Below the pieces are notes generated by a model. The model saw only the letters and a list, made by a program, of their open reading frames with translations. It searched no databases and was not told where the DNA came from. The translations under genes and the position numbers were made by a program. A DNA stretch of 64,000 bases from Zelonia costaricensis (taxonomy: Eukaryota > Euglenozoa > Kinetoplastea > Trypanosomatida > Trypanosomatidae): the NCBI GenBank assembly GCA_030849075.1, contig JASAOO010003540.1, positions 1-64,000 on the forward strand, read 5' to 3'. This document shows, one piece after another, positions 39,193 through 49,375 of the stretch (positions are counted from its first letter, which is position 1; every line of letters starts with the position of its first letter).

Positions 39193-40565
39193 TGCGATGA
39201 CGTGTGATCAAAGTCAAACTGCGGCGGGAGACACGGTCGTCATGACGTCTCCAACGTGGCGGAGATGGGTAAAGCAGACGACGAGGCTGGTGCGCTCGCC
39301 AAGACCATCCGCACTGCGCCTTCGTGGGCGTGTACACGAAAGCCGCAGAAAAGGGAGAGGGCTGGAAGGAGAGGTGGTGCAGCGCAGAGTAGGACAAGGT
39401 GGGATGCAGAGCAACGATGCGAGTTGAGGCAGACGACAGCTGAGGAACCCACAACTACGTCGTTGAAGAGGTTGTAATGTGTGTGTATCGGGCAACGTCG
39501 GCCGCCACGCCGCTGCTAGCCTTGCCCCTTTGTGGTGTTGGACCTCTCATCTCCAGTACACCGAGCCGTTGCAAGCAGCGATGCACGAGAACGCAGAAGC
39601 GCCAGTGCGTGCGTCAAGCAGTCCCTCAACCGGCGAGAGCGCGTTTCGCACGCTTCCCTGCGAAGGTCGTCACGTCTCGTTGCGTCCGCATACACCTCCC
39701 AGCGTGCACGCGTGTCGACCTAGGCCGCAGCTGAGCTCACCGTCACTCGCTCTCATCATTCTTGTTTTGTTTCTGCTTGGACCTCTTCTAAGGCATCTAT
39801 GCCGGTCGGCAATAAAGAAGCCCCAACCCGTTTGCCCCACCGTGCCCCGACTCACCCCACCCTCCCTAACCCCGACCCTCCTCGCCATCCCTTTTTCTGT
39901 TTTTGTTCGTGTTGGCACGCACCCTACCGGCGCGCACCGTGACAAGTGGGGAAAAGCCGTGCGGACGCTCGAGCAGGACGAAGACGCAAGCTGGAAGCAG
40001 GCCCGCTTTGATGGCTTCCACAACGCACCCGGTCGCGGCGTGGGGCTGCTCTGTACAGAGAAGAGCCGCCACGAGTTAAGCTGGTAGGCGAGAGGTGCGC
40101 AGAAGAAAATAATGCGAGTCGGTGGCTCGTGGAGTGGCGGTCTGACGCTGAGGGGCCAGGTGCCGACTGAGCTGCGCAAGATTCGAGCAAAGGGCGTAGG
40201 ACAGCGGCATCGCTATGACGGCAGAGCTGGTGCCGCGGCTCGCATGTGCCCTTACTTTCTTGCCCCCTCCTCCCCCTTCGTCTAAGCCGCCCTTCGCCTT
40301 CGATTTGTCACTGCGGACGATTCACGTCACAGGCGGCACGCAGAACACACACTGCCGCTCACGTGAAAAAAAGAAAGAGACACAGCAACGAGGGAAACAG
40401 ACTCTATGGTGACGTCGCGACAGCGGAGATGCGGGCGGAGCGGAGCGGAGGGGAGAGGGGGAGGGGGAGGGGAAGACGAAAGGGAGGGGGTCGGAGCGCG
40501 GGCAGGCGGGTGGGGGGATGGGAAACGTACAGGTATAAACAAGAGATGCCGCCTACGCGTCGGTC
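39115..40565. other. Spacer with reversed strand composition, 1.45 kb
   Basis: No supported minus-strand gene. After the TG repeat (39145-39191) the DNA is purine-rich to about 39470. From about 39740 to 39905 and again at 40240-40300 the plus strand is C/T-rich, the reverse of the usual bias here. A plus-strand ATG frame of 168 codons (39581-40087) crosses the first block and encodes one hydrophobic stretch; coding is doubtful. The right end (40430-40510) returns to a strong purine bias. Confidence 0.6.
39145..39191. repeat. (TG)n microsatellite, 47 bases uninterrupted
   Basis: A pure TG tract just upstream of the second DHHC gene, so it lies in its leader or splice region as CA on the transcribed strand. 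Confidence 0.95.
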
Positions 40566-40994
40566 TTACATGCCACCCTGCGCGTATGCCTCGCCGCGGG
40601 AGGCATTGTACTTGGCGACGGCCTTGGTGCCCTCGCTCATGGCGTGCTTCGCCAGCTCCGGCGGCAGCAGCAGGCGGGCCGACGTCTGAATTTCGCGTGC
40701 TGTCAGCGTCTTGACCTTGTTGATCTTGGCCACAAAGACCGCCTCGCTCTGGATGCGGTCGAACATGTCTTCGATGAAGGCGGAAAGCACGCGCACGGCG
40801 GCCTTGCTGAGTGTGCCGCGCTTGAAGAAGCGGCGGAGGGCGCGGTGGATGTACAGGTCCCAGTGCTGGTTGCGCTTCTGGTTGTGGCGGCGCTTGTGCT
40901 CGCCACCCGACTTGGGTGCCTTGCCGGCGGAGCGCTTGCCCTTTCCCTTGCCGCCCAGCGGGATGGGGCGCTTGCCTCCCTTGGTCGGCGGCAT
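40566..40994 (-). CDS. H2BV: Histone H2B variant H2B.V (142 aa)
   Basis: The N-terminus MPPTKGGKRPIPLGGKGKGK and the histone-fold residues (HWDLYIHRALRRFFKRGTLS, FIEDMFDRIQSEA, VKTLTAREIQTSARLLLPPE, then LAKHAMSEGTKAVAKYNASR) match the trypanosomatid H2B variant rather than canonical H2B, which lacks the Gly/Lys-rich leader. Family knowledge: in T. brucei H2B.V pairs with H2A.Z in nucleosomes enriched at transcription start regions. Here it is a single copy within a gene array. The ATG at 40994 is chosen; the 134 residues open upstream are leader. A candidate splice acceptor is the CT at 41124-41125 (minus AG) with a purine-rich plus-strand tract at 41142-41157, giving a leader of about 130 bases. 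Confidence 0.97.
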   Translation of the reverse strand: MPPTKGGKRPIPLGGKGKGKRSAGKAPKSGGEHKRRHNQKRNQHWDLYIHRALRRFFKRGTLSKAAVRVLSAFIEDMFDRIQSEAVFVAKINKVKTLTAREIQTSARLLLPPELAKHAMSEGTKAVAKYNASRGEAYAQGGM

Positions 40995-43900
40995 GGTGAT
41001 GTGCGGGTGGGCAGCGCGATGGAAAGCGGAGGAGAAGGACCGAGTGTCGGGGCGGGCGTGGCCGAGTTTTTTGGGTTGAGTGGTGCGCGAGGTGCTTCTC
41101 AAGGCGTACGTGTGCGTGGTGAGCTGTTGTGTGTATGTGTTGAGGGGGGAAGGGAGGGCGCACGTGCACGGTGACGGGTTTGTGCGTCGTTTCACGCGCA
41201 GTGGACCGCGGAAGACGCGGTGTAGGCGATGCGCAGTGCACACGAAGGAGTCAAAGCCATACAATGAGAAGAGTGTCACGCAGGGAAACGAGCAGCAAAC
41301 GAGGCGTCTCGCTACCCCGAAAACTTTATTTGACGGTGCAGCTGTGACACTGGCGTAGCTCAAACGTTGACGCAGTAGATTACGCCGCGCCTGCACCGCG
41401 GCAACAGATCCGCGAAGGATGCGACCGCAGTGCGTCAGTGCTTACCGGCACCTGGAACGACAAACAAAAAAAGGGTGCTCGTGGGTGTGCTGACCAGCAG
41501 CGGCACACCCGGCGCGCCACAAAGAGCACCAGTAAGCCCACGGCAATTCCGCAGCGTCCATTTTTTCAGTGGTATAGTCCGCCGCTGCTGCGGCTTCTCG
41601 GTCTTCTTTTGTTTTCTTGGGAGAGTTTTGGACGGTGTGATGCGATGGGTGCGTTGGCCGGGGCGCCTCAGGACATCGCCACTGCGTTGACTCTGAACAT
41701 CATATGCAATGACACCCACACACATCTACCCACGGAGACTGGGAAACTGGGAGGAGGCACAACACTTCACGGATCACGGAGCGAGAACAAAAAAGGGAGG
41801 AGGAAAGGCAGGTAGACGTTCCCTCGCACGGAGGGGAGTTGATAGCTGAACAAGTGCACGTACACATGCACGCATTCTCACTCTCGCACACACGTACACA
41901 CTCCTACGGAGGGGAAGACGAAGACGGAGCACGAGACGGGAAAGCTGCATCAATATCTACCATCACTTCGCCTGGCAGAATCCCGTGCTGAACACAACAG
42001 TAGAACACTCACACATCCACACAAACACACACATATATATGCACGCACACCCGCGCGCCTCAGTGGGCCCCCCCCCCCCCACCTACTCGCAGCACACGTC
42101 AGCAACAACGTCGTGCAGCGGCGGCGATGGCACACGCGCACCAATAAGAGAAAAGAAAGGCAAGGGTTCACGCGTACACACAGATGAAAACAGCACGCGA
42201 AAAGCCCGGCTTGCTGTAGAGAAGGAGCAAGCGCACGCGCGCCGCAGGCACCGAGTGGAGGTGCCTGCGATGAAGCGTGACACAAAGCACACAACCACAA
42301 ACCGGACCTCTCCCGCCATGTGCGCCAGACTGCGCGCGCTGGTGAGAGGAGGGGAAGCAGCGGTTGCACAAGCAACAGACAACTGGCAAATATAGACCAG
42401 TGGGGACGAGCCTGAGACAAAGTGCGCGAGAGAGCGCCCGATGGGAGGGGACGACGAAGAATGCCAGCAGGCGCGCCCATAGAGAAGAACATCAGGGGAA
42501 CGGAGCGGGCCGCACCGGGATCGTGGGATCTTAAGTTGTGCCGGGGCCAGGCGCCTATCACGGCAATGAGACGTAGCGACCGAGGTCGGCAAAGGGGGCA
42601 GTCGAGGCGCGCGTACGCGTAGGGACAGGCGACGGCACACGCCACGCCGCACCGCACCCCGCACACGTCACTCCCGCGCGTTGGTGCAAGTTCAACGCAC
42701 GCGCCCGAGCCCAGTTTGGGGCACACTGTGGGCGCTCGGGAAGACGAGGAGGAGGCTGGGGAAAAGGCAACACGAAGGCCTCGGAACGAGGCAAAACGGA
42801 GTCGCGACAAGCGAGCGGGGAGACGAGGGAGGGGGCAGGGGGGGGGGCGCGGCGGGAAGGACGAGATGAATACAAAAAGGGGCCAAAGAGGCGAAGGCAA
42901 AGGGAGCGCGTGACGGCCGGGTGCAAACGTATGACAGAGCGAGGACAGCACGCATCGCAGTCGTCGCGCTCAACGAAATAAAAGCGCACAGGTGCGCAAC
43001 GCACAGAACCACAACACGCAGGCGCACTCAGCATCAGAAAAGGAAAAGAAAGCAGGCACCAGAACGCCGTGGCACGGCTACGGGGCCCACCATCACCGGA
43101 CAAGTGCAGTTCAGACGCGCCCCAAATACCGCTGTCGCCGGGGCGCACCCACGCAAACAGAGAGCGGGCGACGGGTGAGAGCGGATCGCGTAGCAACGAT
43201 AGCTCGGGCGCGTCCCTTTCCACCCACAAGGGAGAGGAGTCGGTGGGGCGAAACGAAAAGGTATGAGAACACCCCCCCCCTCCTTCCGCGGTGGGCGCCG
43301 GCCAGCCGCGCACCAGGCAAAACGGCAAAGCATCGAATTGACCGTTTTCTTATTTGTTTGGTGGCGACTGACACGCCTTCACACCGAATGGCGGGCGGGG
43401 GGGGGGGGTGGGAAGGGCCCGCGGACGTGGAAGGATGCCACCGAGGCAACACCAATGCACCGTCTTGGCTCCGCCGCACAGCACCGCCACGTGCTTGGCG
43501 ATGTCCACCATGTCGCACTCTTCTCTCCGCCGTCACCTGCGCCGCGCGCTTCTACAGGCATGCCTCTGTTTACCCGGCAAGCCGCACACACGCCTGAACG
43601 GTTAGCGGGGGCCGTGATGGTGCGCAGCTGCTCCGCTGCTCGACCCCCGCTTGTCCTCGTCAATGGCATGCCTGAAGGGCAAACGCGGAGAACGACACGA
43701 TTTTGAGTTCGTTGTTCGCTGTCCGCGGTTGCATGCGCACGGCGGTGAGGCGAGAGAGGAGGGGGAGGCACCCGTGTGCAGTTCCCACCGTCCCTCGCCC
43801 AGTGACGGGAACCCGTGTGCACCGGCCAAGACCTCGCGATGGCAGGCAGGGCATGCGCCAGCTTAGAAGAGACGAGGTGTTGCCACGGAGATCTCACCCG

Positions 43901-44257
43901 TGCGGGGCCCACGAGAAGAAAGCGAGAAGACAAGGCCTCAGAAAAAAAAAAACGCACAAGAAGGGGAGTGGGGCCGGCAAAAAAGGTGGAGAGAGAAGAC
44001 GGCGAGCCTGCGCGCGCGGGCGGGGAGTGCACCATGCAGAAGCGGACACGCTGGGGTGGGTCGGGGATGTCCACGGCGCCAAAGTCGCCTTTCCACTAAA
44101 GCAGCGGAGGTCGGGAGAGGGAGACGAAGGGAGCACGTGGGGTCGCTCAAACTGGAAACGTCGAAGCGAGATCGACAGAGAAGGAGTAGAGGAGGGGGAG
44201 GGGCTTGGCTTCCGAACCGTTGGAGTAGCTGCGTTGCCTCAGCGCGAGTACGGACGA
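40995..44257. other. Long spacer, 3.3 kb
   Basis: No convincing gene. The left end is the H2B.V leader and splice region. An AT-rich CA tract with a TATATATA core lies at 41996-42048, followed by a run of C (42069-42080). G runs are at 42838-42848 and 43397-43410, and an A run at 43941-43952. The part at 43430-43870 has balanced composition, with long non-ATG or low-complexity frames only. Minus-strand frames of up to 333 codons are Ser/Arg/Pro/Cys-rich and unpatterned. Confidence 0.6.
41996..42060. repeat. CA-rich repeat with TATATATA core
   Basis: An interrupted (CA)n tract on the plus strand containing a short alternating TA run at about 42031-42039, unusually AT-rich for the window. Confidence 0.8.
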
Positions 44258-46210
44258 CTACGCGAACTTGGCCGTCTTCCTGCGCTTCAGAGACGGGTCG
44301 AGCCCGGCGACGCCGCAGCCGCCCTGTCGGCGGATGCGCTCGTCACACGGCACGGCGACCGCTTCACCACTTGCGTTGGCGGCCTTCGCTTCGGCCGCCG
44401 CGCGGGCCTGCGCCAGCAGCACCGCCCGCTCCGGCGACACCGCCCACTTCTCCGCGATGGACAAGATGGCCTCGCGCAAGTAGACGTACTCCTCCTGCGA
44501 GTTGTAGACGAAGGCGCTGATGCGCAGGTAAAAGCGGTTCTCAATTCGCTTGACTGGCACCTCAACCCGGAAGACATCGTGCAGGTTATCCTGAATGTAC
44601 TTGGCGGTGATGACACCGTCCTGCAGCTGCTCCGGGAGCTCGACGAGGGACATGAACGGCGAGTGGCGGGCAACGCGGCGTGAGCGAAAGGCATCTGTGA
44701 GCATCGCCGCTGCCGACGCCACCAGCCGTGAGCAGTACCCCCGCACGCGATCGCACCCTTGCTGCTCCCAGAAGTCAACGATGGCGGGGATGGAGAGGTA
44801 GGCGCCGTAGTCGCGCGTGCCGTCCCAGATGAACTCCGAGAGAAGCCCTTCGCCGGCGCCGTGCGAGAGCACCACGCTGTGCATCCGGTCCATGTCCGCC
44901 GCGCGCACCCAGAAGAAGCCGGCCGACTTCGGGGACGAGAACCACTTGTGCAGGTTGCCCACAAACACGGTGGGCTGCGAGTCTGGTGGCAGTGCGTTGA
45001 AGTTCAGCTCCACCTGCAGGGGCGCGTGGGCGCCATCGACGATGATCTTCTCCACACCACGCTGCCGCAGCGCCGGAATGATGTGCGTGAAGACGGGAAG
45101 GCAGAGGGCGCTCGTCGACGTGACGTAGTCGAGTACAACAGTCGTGCAGTTGGCTGGCAGCTGCCGGCAAATCTCCGCCGTCAGCGCAACGTCGTCGCCC
45201 ATGACAGCCGGGTCGTGCAAGAACTTGTTGAGGGCCACCTCGTGCAGCGAGGCGCCCACCTCCTCGCAGCGGAACCACATCATCTTGTACACCGCGAGGT
45301 ACTCGGTGTCCAGAAACGCAACCACGTCGTCCTTCTCAATCATCCGCGTCGCGCAGTTCAACGCGAACGTGGCGTTTTGCAGCAGCACCACCTGGCGCGG
45401 GTCGGCGTGGAGGAAGCGGCTGAGGGAGCGAATGCTGTAGACGATCAGCGGCAGCAGTTCCCTGTCAACGAACTCGACCACCTCGACCTCTGCGAGCTCC
45501 TCGTACAGCCGCTTGATCAGCATTGCACCAGCCAGCGTGCTGCCAAAGGCGCCGTGGTTGATGAACACCATGTCCGCAGTGATGGTGAAGTGCTCGGCGC
45601 GAAAGGCGGCGCCCAACTCCGTTGGCACGACATCTCGCGAGGCGAGCGCACGCATCAGCTGCTCCCTATCCGGCGTCCAGCCCCCGATGGCTGGAAACGT
45701 GGGCAAAAGACAGATATCTCTACAATTATCATCGCTGTCCTCGTTCGCCGTGTCGTCCGTGTCACTGTAGCCAGCGCCGGAGAGCGCGCCGTCGTCAGCC
45801 ACCGTCTCTCCGCTCACGTTGATGGGCTCTGGCAAGGGGCCCGCGCCACATGCGAGACCCGCGTCACGACGACTGCGCTTGCGGCGAGGTTGGGTGCCTG
45901 GCGCCCGCGCGTGGAGGCCCTCCTCCGGCGGTGTGCTCATGAGACGCGCCATCTCCGACTTGGACAGAAGACGTTTGGCGAAGGCGGGCAGTCGAGCGGG
46001 GGGCTTGTACGACGCCTCATCCATCGCCATGAGGTCTTCGACGTTGTCGGAGTGGAACGAGCCGAAGCCCTCGAAGGCCGACACGTGGCCGCCCAGGGTG
46101 TGCTGTTTGCTGGCCGCCAGCAGTGCCTGCAGGCGGCCCGGCAGCCGGATCGAGTCCCACGGCACTGGGGCGCCGTCCGCGCTCGTTTTTACCACGGCAA
46201 CAAAGGACAT
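44258..46210 (-). CDS. Class V PLP-dependent enzyme, isopenicillin-N-epimerase-like (650 aa)
   Basis: A fold-type I PLP enzyme of aminotransferase class V. The substrate-end motif FINHGAFGS is at about 216-224, and the PLP-phosphate/Asp region VDGAHAPLQVEL near 385-396. The Schiff-base lysine is about K422 in NLHKWFSSPKSAGFF. This motif set is shared by isopenicillin-N-epimerase-like enzymes, cysteine-desulfurase-like proteins and C-S lyases such as Egt2. The reaction here is unknown. Bacterial relatives have about 400 residues. This protein has about 170 extra N-terminal residues with a basic cluster (RRKRSRR, about 109-115) and an acidic Asp-rich stretch (about 148-163), plus an Ala-rich C-terminus ending KRRKTAKFA. 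Basic clusters could be nuclear signals. The ATG at 46210 (MSFVAV) is chosen over a 43-residue extension without pattern. Confidence 0.88.
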   Translation of the reverse strand: MSFVAVVKTSADGAPVPWDSIRLPGRLQALLAASKQHTLGGHVSAFEGFGSFHSDNVEDLMAMDEASYKPPARLPAFAKRLLSKSEMARLMSTPPEEGLHARAPGTQPRRKRSRRDAGLACGAGPLPEPINVSGETVADDGALSGAGYSDTDDTANEDSDDNCRDICLLPTFPAIGGWTPDREQLMRALASRDVVPTELGAAFRAEHFTITADMVFINHGAFGSTLAGAMLIKRLYEELAEVEVVEFVDRELLPLIVYSIRSLSRFLHADPRQVVLLQNATFALNCATRMIEKDDVVAFLDTEYLAVYKMMWFRCEEVGASLHEVALNKFLHDPAVMGDDVALTAEICRQLPANCTTVVLDYVTSTSALCLPVFTHIIPALRQRGVEKIIVDGAHAPLQVELNFNALPPDSQPTVFVGNLHKWFSSPKSAGFFWVRAADMDRMHSVVLSHGAGEGLLSEFIWDGTRDYGAYLSIPAIVDFWEQQGCDRVRGYCSRLVASAAAMLTDAFRSRRVARHSPFMSLVELPEQLQDGVITAKYIQDNLHDVFRVEVPVKRIENRFYLRISAFVYNSQEEYVYLREAILSIAEKWAVSPERAVLLAQARAAAEAKAANASGEAVAVPCDERIRRQGGCGVAGLDPSLKRRKTAKFA

Positions 46211-48344
46211 GAGCACGAGCACACTGGGGAGAAAAGCGCTGCTGTGGCTCTTTTTCTTTGTTTGTGTGCGGTTTGTGAAGTCGTGAGTGTTGTGCGCTTG
46301 CGCAGTCAGCGTGCGGGCAGTGCTCGCGTACGCTGTCAACCCGCAGGGGATCCGGACGGGGGTGTTGCCGAGGCGGGAAAAACGTCAGCGCTGCGGTGCC
46401 GTCTCAGCGCACAAGGGTCGAACGGAAGAGACAACAAAGCGCGCACCTCAAGAGGGGTGTTGGCTAGGGAAAACAAAAAGAAAAAGCAGGACTCTCGCGG
46501 GGTGTATGTGTGGAGGTGTTGGCGTAAAGCCGGGGCGACGGGGACGCAGACACACACGCGTACGGGGGAAAAAGAGGACGCAGCACAGGCTGTCACAGGC
46601 GCCAGGTGACAGAAGCGGGTGAAATAGAAATCAAGCAGAACACCAGGAGAGCACGCAAGACGCACTCCGGCAGAGGAAGAAGGCGAGGCAAAGGAAAAGG
46701 CAAAACGGTAGACACCGTGACAGGGAGAACCAAGTGAGGGACGCAAAGAGGAGGAGGAGGAGAGAGGACTCGTGAGGCTGGCGAAGAGGCGGTCCTCGGC
46801 GGGGTGAGCGTTCGGTGAGTGGTGAGCGAGCAATGCACTACGACGCAGCTTAGTCGCGGCAGTGTGGGCCGAAACGGGGTGTACGAAGAAAGGGGACCAA
46901 ACGGCGATGGAGCTGCGACGCCGATCGTAGATCAGCTTTTCAACTCGATGGTGCACAGAGAGCGGGCGGCGGAGCCGTTAACCATTGCGCTAACCTGTGC
47001 CGCAGCAAATACGCAGAAGGAAAGGAAAAGCGGTGGGAGGGGGAAGGGAAGAGTGTCGACATGATGGAGAGTTTGAGGCGCTGAGGTGCTAACCTGGGGC
47101 AAGAGGACGCTTACCGAAAAGACGGAAGCGCAACCGGAGGGTTCTTGCTGGGCGGTCAACAGTATTCCGTGCCGACGTCAAGTCCTCTAGAGACGTCGTC
47201 GAGTGCGTGAGGAGGCCCGCCGTGGGTGACGCACGCTACTCCAGCTTGAGACTAGATGCATTGGAGCGTTTTCACGCTGACCCGCTTCGTGACCGCTTCG
47301 AAGGGGGGAGGCTGCAGTGGCTCGTGACGACCCAATCACCCCCACGACGCGGCACAGGACGCCGTTGTTCCGTTGGGCTGGTTTGACTCCTTCGGTTTTT
47401 TTTTTGCTGCGTTTTATAAAGTGAAGGCAGAACCAAGAGACGCTGTTGTCAGTGCTTTTACAATTCGTTGAACCCGCAAGACGGACGGGCGGAAGGATGA
47501 AAGAGGAGCCAGCCCTTGCCGTGCAAGACGAGGCGGGACGGGCTGCCAACGTGGAGGCGCGCCCCTTCCGCGCAGTCGTTTGGAAACACAGCGAAAACGG
47601 CGTGGCGCGTGGCTGCAGTTCAGACAGAGCACAGACGCACGTATCATCAAACACACACACACAGAAGAAAACGCGGGCAGTAAAGCGGCGACACGCGAGG
47701 GCAGTGAACCAGGCGAGCTGGAACAGGCGGTGATGGGGTGGGGGTTTGGGACAGCGGCACGTGCCAGGTATAGTGGCAGTTGAGGATCTCTGACGACCAC
47801 GAGCATGCACGGCGGCTGAGACGAGGACGGCACGGCATTCTTGGTAGACTCTCCCAATGTCAAACGCACACATACACACGCACACGCTCACACACAGGAA
47901 GAGGGAATGGCAAAGCGAAGCTAGGGACGGAAAAGGGGGTGAGCAGACAGCATCACAACAAAGACAGCACGCGCAAGAAAGCTACGGTCCGCGCAGGGGA
48001 GAAGCAAAAATGAGCCGCAACAAAAAGAGCACACGCGAGAGAAACGCAGAGACCAAATCACGAGTGCCTCGAACGGGAACAAAGCGCATACTCCAAAAAC
48101 AGAACGGGCGCGGCACAGGCCAGTATGTGCATCGGAGTGAACGGGAGGGAGGAGGACGAGGCGAGCGTGGAAGGGCACGCATCGCGCGTAAAAACGCCAA
48201 TGCAGCGCCGCCCCCACCCAATGACCTCCATCTCCGAATCAAATGATATGCGAGACCCGCCTTTTCAACGTACCAAAACCCCTGCCGTAGGCGAAGCAAA
48301 CGACCGAGCAGAGGGGATCGGCACCCGACCGAGATAAGGTGACG

Positions 48345-48392
48345 CACGCACACACGCACACATACACATACGCACATACATACACACACCAT
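48345..48392. repeat. CA microsatellite, interrupted
   Basis: Alternating CA, CG and TA units on the plus strand, within the 5-kb spacer. Confidence 0.85.
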
Positions 48393-48779
48393 GAGCAAAC
48401 AAACATAAAAAAGTGAGAGAGACAAACGTCATGATCATCAGAGGTACACAAAGGGGAAGCTGAGAAGCACAAATGCTGAAATCGGAGAGTTTTTGTGAGT
48501 GTGTGTGGGTGGGGGGGGGGGGGTCGAGTTATGAAGGCGCGAAGCTGAGCGTAAAAGAAGTACCAGAGGGTACGAAGAGGCAGACATGGTTTGCCGAAGG
48601 AAGTCAAGTGCGTGCGCAAGAAGAGCGCAAACATGTAAGGCTCATGGAAGCGAAGAAGTCACAAAGTACCGTGGGGCGCAACAGCGTGGCAACGAACTGA
48701 GAAGCGCGCGGGGGGGGGGGAGAGGGTCGGACCTAATGGAAAGCAGAACAACAAAAAAGGAAGAAGTGAGGACGCATCA

Positions 48780-49375
48780 TTTTCCGCAACAGCCCTGTGC
48801 GTGTGCTGCTGTTTTGGGGTCTGTCGTTGCGGCGTCGTCGACGGCGGAATTGGCGTTGTGGTGACCTGACCGAAAGGTGGTGGGCCCGTGAACCATCCAC
48901 GTGGGTGTTTCGGGGTAACCCCCGGCGCACGCGGCGCTGCGGCGACCCTGGTGTCGTGCTTTACTGGAATGACAAGGGTTGAAGGGAGCCGGGGAGAGGC
49001 GGGAATCGGCTGCCGCACGCGTGGTACGAGTTGCATCAGAGGCTTCGTTTCGCGGCGTGTCCGCCCGTGCGCCACAAACTCGCCAACGCCTGCCTCTTCC
49101 CGCCACGGCGCTCCTTTTTCGTTGGAGCGCCGTCGGGGGAGGAGGGAGGGAAGGGCGAAGGTCCGATGAAGAGGGCGGGCGAGCCGCTTGCCTACGCCCA
49201 CGCATACCTGCGAGTGCACGTGCCTGGGTGGAGGCCGGCCACGACGCGTGCCTTATCCCCTCCTCTCAGGCGTGTCACCTCAGACAGACTGCTCACGGCT
49301 ACCACCGTTCCGTGCGTCGGTGCGTGGTGCAGAATGCCACGCTGGTCGCCACTGTGTGGCGTCTCGTCGGGGGGG
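48780..49375. mobile_element. Possible degenerate SIDER-type retroposon
   Basis: About 600 bases differ from the flanks. Purine bias is lost, homopolymers are few, and the block is bounded by poly-G runs. It contains a strong hairpin (49105-49133). Size, position in a very long 3' untranslated region and composition fit the short degenerate retroposons (SIDERs) common in Leishmania. I see no coding remnant, no target-site duplication and cannot compare with a consensus, so this is a guess to be tested. Confidence 0.25.
49105..49133. repeat. Hairpin with 10-bp stem and T-rich loop
   Basis: The arms ACGGCGCTCC (49105-49114) and GGAGCGCCGT (49124-49133) are exact reverse complements around the nine-base loop TTTTTCGTT. 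Confidence 0.9.

Noticed and set aside
41950..42951. Minus-strand open frame of 333 codons
   Set aside because: It runs through the CA and C repeats, is Ser/Leu/Arg/Cys-rich without domains, and resembles other frames produced by pyrimidine-rich spacers.
42558..43328. Minus-strand open frame of 256 codons
   Set aside because: Overlaps the previous frame in another phase and shows no recognisable fold or conserved motif.
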